DNA from: Aliarcobacter sp. | GTDB lineage: Bacteria > Campylobacterota > Campylobacteria > Campylobacterales > Arcobacteraceae | Length of the DNA: 64,000 nt | Reading direction: 5' to 3' | Assembly: GCA_028689025.1 (NCBI GenBank) | Contig: JAQTXA010000006.1 | Location: forward strand, 62,001-126,000 | Part shown: positions 28,629 to 36,931 of the stretch, piece after piece | Layout: every line of letters begins with the position of its first letter | How positions within the stretch are numbered: position 1 is the stretch's first letter | Notes under the pieces: generated by a model | What the model was told of the DNA's origin: nothing | Seen by the model: the letters and a program-made list of their open reading frames with translations, nothing else | The model's database searches: none | Translations under genes and position numbers: made by a program

Positions 28629-28891
28629 TTGTGCTGACCAAATACAAGAATTAAATCCCATAAATCTTTTGTATAAGCTTCGATATGATCACCAATCCAA
28701 GGAAGTGAAATTAAAATAAATGCGGATACAAAAATCATTTTAGGAACAAAAGATAAAGATGCATCACTTATTTGTGTTACCGCTTGAAAAACTGAAATTA
28801 AGAGTCCAATAATCATACTTACGATTAAAGAAGGTAGTCCAAGTATTAATATGATTTTTACTGTATTTTCAGAAATTGCAATTAAATCCAT
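28625..28891 (-). CDS. fliQ: flagellar type III export protein FliQ
   Basis: Small inner-membrane part of the export gate (FliP5Q4R1). It has two hydrophobic hairpin helices: VKIILILGLPSLIVSMIIGL and a second around FVPKMIFVSAFILISLPWIG, with LISVFQAVTQISDASLSF between them, which is the conserved FliQ loop. Its 88 residues are standard. fliP and fliR are not in the window, so the export-gate genes are split up in this genome. Confidence 0.93.
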   Translation of the reverse strand: MDLIAISENTVKIILILGLPSLIVSMIIGLLISVFQAVTQISDASLSFVPKMIFVSAFILISLPWIGDHIEAYTKDLWDLILVFGQHN

Positions 28892-28893
28892 AT

Positions 28894-30207
28894 TTAATCT
28901 TTTATTTTTATTGTTATCTCTAAAGTTTTGTTATTTAACAATTTAGAAATTAGTAAAGAAAGATCATTAACATTAGAACTATCAATACTTAGTGTTTCAT
29001 TTCTTGTTTCTGAAACTGTAGGTTTAAACTCACTTGTAGAATTACTTTCTCCAACATTGTAACTCAATGCTTCTAATAAATCTTTTTCATTTAAAGAATC
29101 TAATTCAAAAAAATCTTCACTCATTTTAGCTCCTTGTACAGATTCACTGTTTTTTCCACTTTGTATTTTCTCTTCTTTTGAAAAATCAAATTCACTAAAT
29201 AAATCATCATCAAGTGTTTCTTCATCTTCCTTATCAAATTTATTATCTTCTTTGATTTCTTTATCTTCATCTATCTCATCATTTAAAAAATCAAAATCAC
29301 CAAATGGATTGCTTTCTATTGTATCAATCTCTTCTTCAACTACTTCTTCAGCTACTTTTTTACCTTCTTGTATCTCTTCATTTAAGAAATCAAATCCACC
29401 AAATAAATCATTATTGATTTTTTCCAAATCCATGATTTCTTCTTCATCTTCTTCTACTTCTTCACCTAAGAAATCTAGCTCTTTAAATATGTCAATGCTT
29501 TCTTTTGGTGTACTATCAGATAAATCTTCATCACTTTCTTCTTTGTATAAGACATCATTATCATCGTAATCATATGATATATTATTTAATCCGAAATTAT
29601 CATTAAAATTCACTAAATCATCAAATTCATTAACTTTTTTTAATTCATTTTTATCTGTATTTCCAATTATATCTTCAATATCATCAAGATTTATATCTTT
29701 TTCTATACCAAATATATCATCTAAATCGTCAATTGGTGTTAAATCTTGTTTTTTCCTATCACCTTTTGATAATAATTGAGCTAATTCATCATCCAATTCA
29801 ATATCATTTTGTTCTATATCTTCTATTTTATTTTCTTCAGATTCTATCTCTTTTGGTTCGAGTAGTTTTAATTCTTCATATCTTTTAATTATGTATTTAG
29901 GTAATTCGCTCAAAGAATCTATTGACAAATCTGCAATTCCACTATCAAGCAAATATTCTTCTTCAATCCCATCTTTTGGAGTTAAAAATTTAATTCTTTT
30001 ATTTAAAGAATTTTTCTTAATAATTTTTTCATCATCAATAAGATAAATATCAGTAGGGTTATTCTTGATTGTTTCTTTTAATTTTATTAGGCTATTAATT
30101 TCTTCAATTACAGTATCACTATCAAGTTTAAATTTGATATTTGAATGTTCTAATGTTTCATGTATCTCTTTTTTAAAACTTTGATTACCATAAATGTAAA
30201 TCTTCAA
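28894..30207 (-). CDS. acidic repeat protein at the head of the flagellar operon
   Basis: Unrecognised, 437 residues, strongly acidic. Residues 1-115 have an alternating pattern like a degenerate response-regulator receiver (MKIYIYGNQSFKKEIHETL, TDIYLIDDEKIIKK), without the canonical Asp-plus-Lys set. Residues 120-375 are disordered-looking and carry a repeated short motif of form D-x-F-x-x-[FL]-D-F-L-x-E-E at about 239, 267, 300 and 335, and a weaker copy at 365. The end is a short ordered tail (LSLLISKLLNNKTLEITIKI). The TTG start has AGGG upstream. It is first in the run to fliD, two bases before fliQ. FliK is possible but its C-terminal motif is not seen. Confidence 0.7.
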   Translation of the reverse strand: MKIYIYGNQSFKKEIHETLEHSNIKFKLDSDTVIEEINSLIKLKETIKNNPTDIYLIDDEKIIKKNSLNKRIKFLTPKDGIEEEYLLDSGIADLSIDSLSELPKYIIKRYEELKLLEPKEIESEENKIEDIEQNDIELDDELAQLLSKGDRKKQDLTPIDDLDDIFGIEKDINLDDIEDIIGNTDKNELKKVNEFDDLVNFNDNFGLNNISYDYDDNDVLYKEESDEDLSDSTPKESIDIFKELDFLGEEVEEDEEEIMDLEKINNDLFGGFDFLNEEIQEGKKVAEEVVEEEIDTIESNPFGDFDFLNDEIDEDKEIKEDNKFDKEDEETLDDDLFSEFDFSKEEKIQSGKNSESVQGAKMSEDFFELDSLNEKDLLEALSYNVGESNSTSEFKPTVSETRNETLSIDSSNVNDLSLLISKLLNNKTLEITIKIKD

Positions 30208-30237
30208 TTTATAACCCTGCTAAATAATTTTATTATC

Positions 30238-30275
30238 TTCGATTATACCTTTTTTTATTAAATTTTCGATAAAAT
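30238..30275. promoter_or_regulatory. back-to-back promoters of the two flagellar operons
   Basis: Leftward: TATAAT read from 30245 to 30240 on the minus strand. Rightward: TAAAAT at 30270-30275. Both -10 boxes carry the same TTCGAT direct repeat (30238-30243 and 30265-30270, 27 bases apart). The promoters are so close that two polymerases could hardly bind together. The CGAT element recalls flagellar sigma28 -10 sequences (CGATAT-like), but the match is partial. Confidence 0.4.
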
Positions 30276-30302
30276 GTAAACAATTAATAATGGAGGATAA
30301 TA

Positions 30303-31355
30303 TTGAGAAACTTTTTAATAGTAACATTTTTATTATCATCTTTGTATTCACAAACTATCAAAGATATTTCAAATGTAATTGGAATCAGAGAAAATCAACT
30401 AATTGGTTATGGACTAATTGTGGGACTTGCAGGAACTGGTGATAAATCAAAATTTACAATGCAGTCTTTACAAAATCTTTTAAGAAATTCTTATATAAAA
30501 ATTCCAGCTGGTTCAATTAATTCAAAAAATATTGCGGCTGTTATGGTAACAGCAGAATTACCAGCTTTTTCAAGACAAGGTGACAAAATAAAAGTAAAAG
30601 TTTCAACAATTGGTGATGCCAAATCTGTTGATAATGGAGAACTTTTAATAACTCAACTAAAAGGTGTTGATGGTAATGTATATGCATTAGCTCAAGGAAC
30701 TATTATTGCTAATGAAAATAATAAAACTACAGGTTTTGTTTATGATGGAGCTACAGTTGAAAATGAAATTCAATATGACTTAAGAGATGAAAAATCTATT
30801 CAATTGAGCCTTTATAAAAGTTCTGCTCGAAATGCTGATTTAATTGAAACAAAAGTAAATAACAAATTTGGAAAAAAACTCGCAACTGCAATTGACACAA
30901 GAACAATTGAAATAATCAGACCAGATAATATCTCAGCTGTAAAATTTATTTCAATGGTTGAAGGTATTGAGCTTGACGCTGAAATCTTTAAAAAGAAAGT
31001 TATTGTTGATATGGCAAGAGAATCTGTAATTACAGGTGGTGACATTCCTATTAGCCCAGTGACAATAGCAAGACCATCTTTTTCAATTAGAATTAATAAA
31101 TCAGGATTAAGTGATGAAGGATGGAAAGACCCTTCTCAAAATCCAGGTGTAGATATTGGAGATAATGTAAAAATCGCAGATAAACCTGTTATAAATATTG
31201 ACAATGCAATGATTAATACAAAAGGAACTCCTACAATATCAGATTTAGTAAGAGCTATGAAAGTTATGAAATTACCTATGACTGAAATCATTGATACATT
31301 AAAAATGATTAAAGAAATGGGTGCTATTGATGTCGAAATTGAAGTAAGAGGCTAG
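30303..31355 (+). CDS. flgI: flagellar P-ring protein FlgI
   Basis: Forms the periplasmic P ring. The Sec signal peptide runs to about residue 16 (LLSSLYSQ). IKDISNVIGIRENQLIGYGL and VGLAGTGDKS are the conserved beginning, and LVRAMKVMKLPMTEIIDTLK the conserved end. Its 350 residues are normal. The start is TTG with a good GGAGGA upstream. It begins a two-gene rightward operon; fliM starts one base after its stop. The matching L ring gene, flgH, is in the divergent operon. Confidence 0.95.
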   Translation: MRNFLIVTFLLSSLYSQTIKDISNVIGIRENQLIGYGLIVGLAGTGDKSKFTMQSLQNLLRNSYIKIPAGSINSKNIAAVMVTAELPAFSRQGDKIKVKVSTIGDAKSVDNGELLITQLKGVDGNVYALAQGTIIANENNKTTGFVYDGATVENEIQYDLRDEKSIQLSLYKSSARNADLIETKVNNKFGKKLATAIDTRTIEIIRPDNISAVKFISMVEGIELDAEIFKKKVIVDMARESVITGGDIPISPVTIARPSFSIRINKSGLSDEGWKDPSQNPGVDIGDNVKIADKPVINIDNAMINTKGTPTISDLVRAMKVMKLPMTEIIDTLKMIKEMGAIDVEIEVRG

Positions 31356-31356
31356 A

Positions 31357-32451
31357 ATGGCTGAATTTTTAAGTCAAGATGAAATTGATGCTCTTTTAGA
31401 TATTGCCGAACAAGGTGAAGATATTGAAACGCCTATTGAAAGGATTGTTTCAAAAGAAAAGAATTATTCTATTTATGACTTTAAAAAACCAAATAGAATC
31501 TCAGCAGAACAATTAAAAGCATTTTCTGCTATGCATGATAAAATGTTAAGAGATTTTATCAATGATTTATCTTCTATGCTTAGAAAAATTGTTGATATAA
31601 AGTTATATTCTATTGAGCAGATGACTTATGGGGAGTTTATTTTATCAATTCCTCAAATTACTTCATTAAACACTTTATCAATAAAACCTTTAGATGGAAG
31701 AATAGTAATTGAGTGTAATCCTGCAATTTCACATAAGATTATTGCAGAATTATTAGGTTCAGGTGCAGTAAATACCAATGATAATATTGATAGAGAATTA
31801 ACAGAAATTGAAGTTGAAATCCTTGAACATTTTTATAAAATGTTTATCAAAAACTTATATAAAGCCTGGAGTGATATTTCTGCTCTTAACTATAAAATTG
31901 AATCAAGAGATACAAATGCAAATGCTATACAAATTGTATCTGACCACGAAATAGTTTTACTTGTTGTTTTAGAAATCACTATTGATGAAGAATCAGGATT
32001 TCTATCTATTTGTTATCCAATTTCTTACTTTGAACCATTATTAAACAAAGTTGTTGAAAAAATATTTAGTGAAGGTAAAAATAGAAAGTCTAGTAGGAAA
32101 AGAGATATTAAAACACTTATCTCTGGTGCTAGAATGAGAATAGATGCAATAATGGCTGAAACTGAGTTGACTGCTTATGAGATAATAAATTTAAAAGTTG
32201 ATGACGTAATTGTATTTAATAAAAATGGAACTTCTTCTGCTGCCACAATTTATATAAATAAAAAAGAGAAGTTTTCAGCAATTTCTGGAATCTCAAATAA
32301 TAGAAAAGCTATTCAAATAAGAGCTAACCTAGATAGAGAAAAACAAGAAACTCTAGATAATTTAAGAGCAATGAGAGAAGAGAGAGAAGTAAAAGCTAAA
32401 GAGATGTCTGAAAATATTAAAAAACTATTAGAACAAAAAGATGACTTTTAG
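31357..32451 (+). CDS. fliM: flagellar motor switch protein FliM
   Basis: C-ring protein that binds phosphorylated CheY and sets the direction of rotation. The CheY-binding N-terminal peptide is present (EFLSQDEIDALLD), then the CheC-like middle domain (with QMTYGEFILSIPQITSLNTL and ITSLNTLSIKPLDGRIVIE in its family positions) and the FliN-like C-terminal domain (LKVDDVIVFNKNGTSSA). At 364 residues it is complete. It is translationally close to flgI and ends in a hairpin. FliN and FliG are not in the window. Confidence 0.95.
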   Translation: MAEFLSQDEIDALLDIAEQGEDIETPIERIVSKEKNYSIYDFKKPNRISAEQLKAFSAMHDKMLRDFINDLSSMLRKIVDIKLYSIEQMTYGEFILSIPQITSLNTLSIKPLDGRIVIECNPAISHKIIAELLGSGAVNTNDNIDRELTEIEVEILEHFYKMFIKNLYKAWSDISALNYKIESRDTNANAIQIVSDHEIVLLVVLEITIDEESGFLSICYPISYFEPLLNKVVEKIFSEGKNRKSSRKRDIKTLISGARMRIDAIMAETELTAYEIINLKVDDVIVFNKNGTSSAATIYINKKEKFSAISGISNNRKAIQIRANLDREKQETLDNLRAMREEREVKAKEMSENIKKLLEQKDDF

Positions 32452-32462
32452 AGTCATCTTTT
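32436..32462. terminator. bidirectional terminator fliM/pyrC
   Basis: AAAAGATGACT, loop tttag, AGTCATCTTTT: an 11-bp perfect stem spanning the fliM stop codon and reaching the base before the pyrC stop on the other strand. It serves both convergent operons. Confidence 0.82.
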
Positions 32463-33494
32463 CTAATTCACACTCTTAATACTCCAAGATAATTTTTCTC
32501 CCCAATACATTGGAACTACACTTTCATCTTTATATTCATATGCAGTGGGAACTATAAAATCTTTTTTTATCAGTTTTACTGTTTTTTTCACAGGATTTAA
32601 ATTATAAATTTTTTGTGCATTTAAAGATACAAATTTATTTAAATTATCCAAGCTTCCATGCTTTTCAAAAAGTTGCATTAAAACTTGTAAAGCAATTGGT
32701 GATGTAAATACACCTGCCGCACAACCACAAGACTCTTTTTTATGTTTTGGATGAGGAGCTGAATCACTACCAAACATAAGTTTTGGATGTGCTCCTATTG
32801 CTGCATTTAATAATGCTGCTCTATCTTCAGGTCTTTTTGCAATTGGTTTACAAAAAAGATGTGGATTTAACATACCACCAGCAACATCATCAAGAGTAAT
32901 TAATAAATGGTGCAATGTAACTGTTGCATATAAGTTTTCATATTTATCAAGTAATTCTATTGCATCTTTTGTGGTTATATGTTCCATAATAATTTTAAGA
33001 TCAGGAAAAGCAATAGCCAATGATTCATAAATAGGCATAAATTCTTTTTCTCTATCCATTACGAATCCATTTGTTTCACCATGAATACATAAAGGAATCC
33101 CTAATTTACTCATTGATTCTAAAGTAGGTCTTAAATTTTCAATATCCATTGAAGAAACACCTGTCTCAGAATTTGTCGTAATTCCTGCTGGATAAAGTTT
33201 AATAGCAATAATATCATTTTTTATATCTTCTAAAAACTCATAAGAATAATCATTTTTAAAAAATAGAGTTACATAAGGTTCAAATTTATCTTTATCACAA
33301 ACATCTTTTATTCTTTGTTTATAAGATAATAATTCCTCTTTTGTAGTAATTGGAGGTACCAAATTTGGCATAACTAATGCCCCACTAAAAGTTTCAGATG
33401 TTAAAGGACCTACAAGACTAAGCATATCACTATCTCGTAGGTGAAGATGCATATCTAAAGGTTCATATATTTCAAAAGTAGAAATATTTTTCAT
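32463..33494 (-). CDS. pyrC: dihydroorotase (class II)
   Basis: Zinc enzyme closing carbamoyl aspartate to dihydroorotate in pyrimidine synthesis. The metal ligands are seen in DMHLHLRD (HxH), the carbamylated-Lys region [22 protein letters not shown] and FGSDSAPH (Asp). Its 343 residues match the class II form. Its start codon shares a base with the stop of glnB upstream, so pyrC is the third gene of an amtB-glnB-pyrC unit, an unusual link between ammonium supply and pyrimidine synthesis. Confidence 0.95.
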   Translation of the reverse strand: MKNISTFEIYEPLDMHLHLRDSDMLSLVGPLTSETFSGALVMPNLVPPITTKEELLSYKQRIKDVCDKDKFEPYVTLFFKNDYSYEFLEDIKNDIIAIKLYPAGITTNSETGVSSMDIENLRPTLESMSKLGIPLCIHGETNGFVMDREKEFMPIYESLAIAFPDLKIIMEHITTKDAIELLDKYENLYATVTLHHLLITLDDVAGGMLNPHLFCKPIAKRPEDRAALLNAAIGAHPKLMFGSDSAPHPKHKKESCGCAAGVFTSPIALQVLMQLFEKHGSLDNLNKFVSLNAQKIYNLNPVKKTVKLIKKDFIVPTAYEYKDESVVPMYWGEKLSWSIKSVN

Positions 33495-33832
33495 TAGATA
33501 GCTTCCTCATCTTGCTCACCAGTTCTAATTCTTACAATTTTTTCAATTGGTGAAACGAAAATCTTACCATCTCCAATTTTTCCAGTTTTCGCTGATTCAA
33601 TAATTACAGAGATTATAGAATCAACATCTTCATCAGCAACAATTAGTTCTAATTTAATTTTAGGTAAAAAATCAACTACATACTCAGCACCTCTATATAG
33701 TTCACTATGACCTTGTTGTCTTCCATAACCTTTTACATCTGATACAGTCATACCTGTAACTCCAGATTGAGCCAATGCTTCTTTTACATCTTCAAGTTTA
33801 AATGGTTTAATTACAGCTTCAATTTTTTTCAC
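33494..33832 (-). CDS. glnB: PII nitrogen-regulatory protein (first copy)
   Basis: Trimeric signal protein that binds ATP/ADP and 2-oxoglutarate and regulates ammonium channels and other targets. [19 protein letters not shown] starts the fold, and the T-loop [17 protein letters not shown] places Tyr51 at the uridylylation site. [16 protein letters not shown] is the PII C-terminal signature. A GlnD uridylyltransferase is encoded in the same block, so Tyr51 modification is likely. It follows amtB by 53 bases and is coupled to pyrC. Naming as glnB rather than glnK is arbitrary. Confidence 0.93.
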   Translation of the reverse strand: MKKIEAVIKPFKLEDVKEALAQSGVTGMTVSDVKGYGRQQGHSELYRGAEYVVDFLPKIKLELIVADEDVDSIISVIIESAKTGKIGDGKIFVSPIEKIVRIRTGEQDEEAI

Positions 33833-33885
33833 TATTAATCCTTTTTTTAGTTCTTATATTTTAACAAAATTTTTTTAAATTAATA

Positions 33886-35073
33886 TTAGAATGCTCGTTT
33901 AAATTCTGGATAAGCTTCAATACCACACTCTTCTACATCTAATCCTTGCATTTCTTCATCATTTCCAGCTCTTAATGGCATTATTTTATTTATTACATAT
34001 AATACAATATATGAACTAACAAAAGCAAAAATACCAATAAATAAAATCCCTTTCAACTGTCCTAATAATGTAATAGTTTCACCATTTGAAGCAAAAATAC
34101 CAACTGCTATAGTTCCCCAAATTCCATTTAGAAGATGTACGGATAAAGCACCAACTGGATCATCTATTCTTATCTTATCAAAAAATGATACACCAATTAC
34201 AACTAAACATCCACCAAATGCACCTATGAATATTGGTGTATAGATATCATATAATTCTGGACCTGCTGTAATTGCAACTAATCCACCTAATGCGCCATTT
34301 AGAATCATTGTTAAATCAAGTTTTTTATAAACAATTTGCATGATAATAGCAACTATAATGGCTCCACTTAAACCTGCTGTATTTGTATTCATAATAGTAA
34401 GAGCAACTAAATCTGCATTTTCTTTACTTGCTATTGAGCCTACACTTCCACCATTAAATCCAAACCAACCAATCCATAATAAAAATGCACCTAATGTAAC
34501 TAATGGAATATTTGAAGCGGGAATTACTCTAATTCCACCCTCTTTTGTATATCTTCCACGTCTCGCACCAATTATTAAAATTGCTGCTAATAATGCCCAT
34601 CCACCAGTACTATGAATTACAGTTGAACCTGCTAAATCATGCATTGATAATTCAAAAGGTGTTCCTTCAAGAAAGTTTGTACCCCATGTAATATTTACAA
34701 TTAATGGATAAAGAAATGAAGCCATAATAACTGTGAATAACATCAAAGGTATTACTTTAGCTCTTTCACTAACTCCACCACTCATTATATTCACAACTTT
34801 TCCTACAAATGCCATTTGAAATAAGAATGCAGCCCACTTGCTCATTGATTCGCTACCAAATTCACCAAAAGCTAAAGAGTAACCATACAGTAAAAAAGAC
34901 ATAGATGCAACGGCATAAATAAGTGTATTTATTGTTAACACTGCTGATACATTTTTTGTTCTAACAATTCCTGCTTCCAACATAGCAAAACCTGGAACCA
35001 TAAAAATTATTAATGTCATTGCAAAAATTGCATACAAAGTGTTAATAATGTAAGAGATAGATTCTATACTCAT
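33886..35073 (-). CDS. amtB: ammonium transporter AmtB (first copy)
   Basis: Trimeric inner-membrane ammonium channel with 11 predicted helices. It starts with YIINTLYAIFAMTLIIFMVPGFAMLEAG, of which FAMLEAG is diagnostic. DLAGSTVIHSTGGWALLAA holds the conserved Asp and first pore His, LLWIGWFGFNGGS is the Amt signature, and DDPVGALSVHLLNGIWG has the second His. At 395 residues it lacks a cleaved signal peptide. It heads the amtB-glnB-pyrC unit and has a 17-bp dyad centred 40 bp upstream of its -10. Confidence 0.95.
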   Translation of the reverse strand: MSIESISYIINTLYAIFAMTLIIFMVPGFAMLEAGIVRTKNVSAVLTINTLIYAVASMSFLLYGYSLAFGEFGSESMSKWAAFLFQMAFVGKVVNIMSGGVSERAKVIPLMLFTVIMASFLYPLIVNITWGTNFLEGTPFELSMHDLAGSTVIHSTGGWALLAAILIIGARRGRYTKEGGIRVIPASNIPLVTLGAFLLWIGWFGFNGGSVGSIASKENADLVALTIMNTNTAGLSGAIIVAIIMQIVYKKLDLTMILNGALGGLVAITAGPELYDIYTPIFIGAFGGCLVVIGVSFFDKIRIDDPVGALSVHLLNGIWGTIAVGIFASNGETITLLGQLKGILFIGIFAFVSSYIVLYVINKIMPLRAGNDEEMQGLDVEECGIEAYPEFKRAF

Positions 35074-35097
35074 TAATATTCCTTAATTTTTTTGAAT

Positions 35098-35151
35098 ATT
35101 ATAACAGCATAAAAAATATATAGAAAAAATTTAATGTATAAAATATATACA
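35098..35151 (-). promoter_or_regulatory. promoter and operator site A of amtB-glnB-pyrC
   Basis: On the minus strand TATAAT is at 35103-35098, giving an expected start of transcription near 35091 and an 18-base leader with AAGGAA. The dyad TGTATA-AAATA-TATACA at 35135-35151 is a perfect 6-5-6 inverted repeat centred on 35143, 40 bp from the upstream edge of the -10 (about -52). The same arrangement recurs at three other nitrogen promoters here. Confidence 0.65.
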
Positions 35152-35176
35152 ATCAAAGGAAAAGTATCCCTTTGAT
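35152..35176 (-). terminator. hairpin after glnK
   Basis: ATCAAAGG and CCTTTGAT form an 8-bp stem with a 9-base loop seven bases after the glnK stop. On the minus strand it is followed by TGTATATATTTT. It would separate amtB-glnK from the next amtB operon. Confidence 0.6.
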
Positions 35177-35182
35177 ATAAAA

Positions 35183-35524
<342 letters not shown>

Positions 35525-35534
35525 TTATCCTTAA

Positions 35535-36749
35535 TTATGCTCTTTTGAATTCAGGATATGCTTCAAGTCCTGTTTCATGAATATCAAGACCATTTACTTC
35601 TGTCTCTTCATCAACTCTTAATCCAACAATCAAATCTAATACTTTCCACACAATAAAAGATGTTACAAAAACAAATGCTCCAATTACAATAATACCTTTT
35701 ACTTGTGATAAAAGTGCAACTTCTGGATTAAAGATTCCAACTGCAAGTGTTCCCCAAATACCAGCAACTAAATGTACAGATAAAGCACCAACTGGATCAT
35801 CAATTCTTATTTTATCAAAGAATGGAATTGCAAATACAACTAAAGCGCCACCAACTACACCTTCGATTAATGCAACATTAATTCCTAGATTAGGACCTGC
35901 TGTACAAGAAACTAATCCAGCTAAGGCACCATTTAGAACCATTGTTAAATCAACTTTTTTATATATAAGTTGTGTTAACACAGCAGCAATAAGAGCGCCA
36001 GCACATGCAGCCATATTTGTACTTGCAATTACAGAAGCAATTCCATCTATATCTTCCTTTGAACCTAATGCTAATTGAGAGCCACCATTAAATCCAAACC
36101 ATCCCATCCACAAAATAAATGTTCCAAGTGTTGCCATAGAAAGATTTGAACCAGGAATTGGTCTTACTTGTCCATCTTTTCCATATTTTCCTTTTCTAGC
36201 ACCCAAGATTAAAACACCTGCAAGTGCAGCCCAACCACCAACAGAGTGAACAATTGTTGAACCAGCAAAATCAGAAAATCCAGAAATTAGTCCACCTAAT
36301 TCAGAACCACCCCATGACCAGTGACCTTGAATTGGATAAATTACACCAGATAAAACAACTACAAATACTAAAAATGGCCATAATTTCATTCTTTCAGCGA
36401 TAGTTCCAGAAATAACAGAAGCTGCAGTTGCTACAAATACTACTTGAAAAAAGAAATCTGCCATTACGGGATATCCCATTTCTGCACTTGTTTTACCTGA
36501 TAACATTGCTCCACTTCCTATGAAGGCATTTCCATCACCATACATGAAGTTGTATCCTATAAAATAAAACATAATACATGAAACTGCAAATAATGCAATA
36601 TTTTTTGTTAAAATAGTAGCTGTATTTTTAGTTCTTGTTAATCCAGATTCTAACATTGCAAATCCAGCTGCCATCCACATTACAAGAATCCCTGCAAATA
36701 TAAACAAAAAACCATCTAAGATATATTTTACATCAGCAAAATTTTCCAT
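35535..36749 (-). CDS. amtB: ammonium transporter AmtB (second copy)
   Basis: A 404-residue channel with the same marks: FAMLESGLTRTKN, FAGSTIVHSVGGWAALAGVL (pore His), LWMGWFGFNGGS and DDPVGALSVHLVAGIWGTLA. It differs from the first copy in the N-terminal segment (ADVKYILDGFLFIFAGILVM) and in EGVVGGALVVFAIPFFDK, so the two are old duplicates rather than a recent copy. It heads amtB-glnK. AAAGGTG precedes the ATG. Its promoter carries operator site B. Confidence 0.95.
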   Translation of the reverse strand: MENFADVKYILDGFLFIFAGILVMWMAAGFAMLESGLTRTKNTATILTKNIALFAVSCIMFYFIGYNFMYGDGNAFIGSGAMLSGKTSAEMGYPVMADFFFQVVFVATAASVISGTIAERMKLWPFLVFVVVLSGVIYPIQGHWSWGGSELGGLISGFSDFAGSTIVHSVGGWAALAGVLILGARKGKYGKDGQVRPIPGSNLSMATLGTFILWMGWFGFNGGSQLALGSKEDIDGIASVIASTNMAACAGALIAAVLTQLIYKKVDLTMVLNGALAGLVSCTAGPNLGINVALIEGVVGGALVVFAIPFFDKIRIDDPVGALSVHLVAGIWGTLAVGIFNPEVALLSQVKGIIVIGAFVFVTSFIVWKVLDLIVGLRVDEETEVNGLDIHETGLEAYPEFKRA

Positions 36750-36778
36750 ATAACACCTTTATTAATTCATCTAATCAA

Positions 36779-36832
36779 ATTATATAAATTTTATATCATA
36801 TAGTGAAGACTTTACTGTGCATTTTATATACA
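36779..36832 (-). promoter_or_regulatory. promoter and operator site B of amtB-glnK
   Basis: On the minus strand TATAAT is at 36784-36779, and transcription would start near 36772 with a 22-base leader. The dyad TGTGCA-TTTTA-TATACA at 36816-36832 is centred on 36824, exactly 40 bp from the -10 edge. The left half is degenerate (TGTGCA for TGTATA). It lies in the divergent spacer to the ankyrin gene, whose own -10 (TATAAT 36889-36894) is 65 bp from the centre. Confidence 0.6.
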
Positions 36833-36931
36833 TATAATTATTTCTTAAATATTTATTTCTATAAAGCTTAGAACTCTATTTTTTATTATATAATCACAAA
36901 TAAATTATATTATAAAATATGGGTTGGTAAA

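Noticed and set aside
28628-28661. ATG at 28661 as the fliJ start
   Set aside because: It would overlap fliQ by 37 bases and add a non-coiled head; the TTG overlapping the fliQ stop fits FliJ and the coupling style of the operon.
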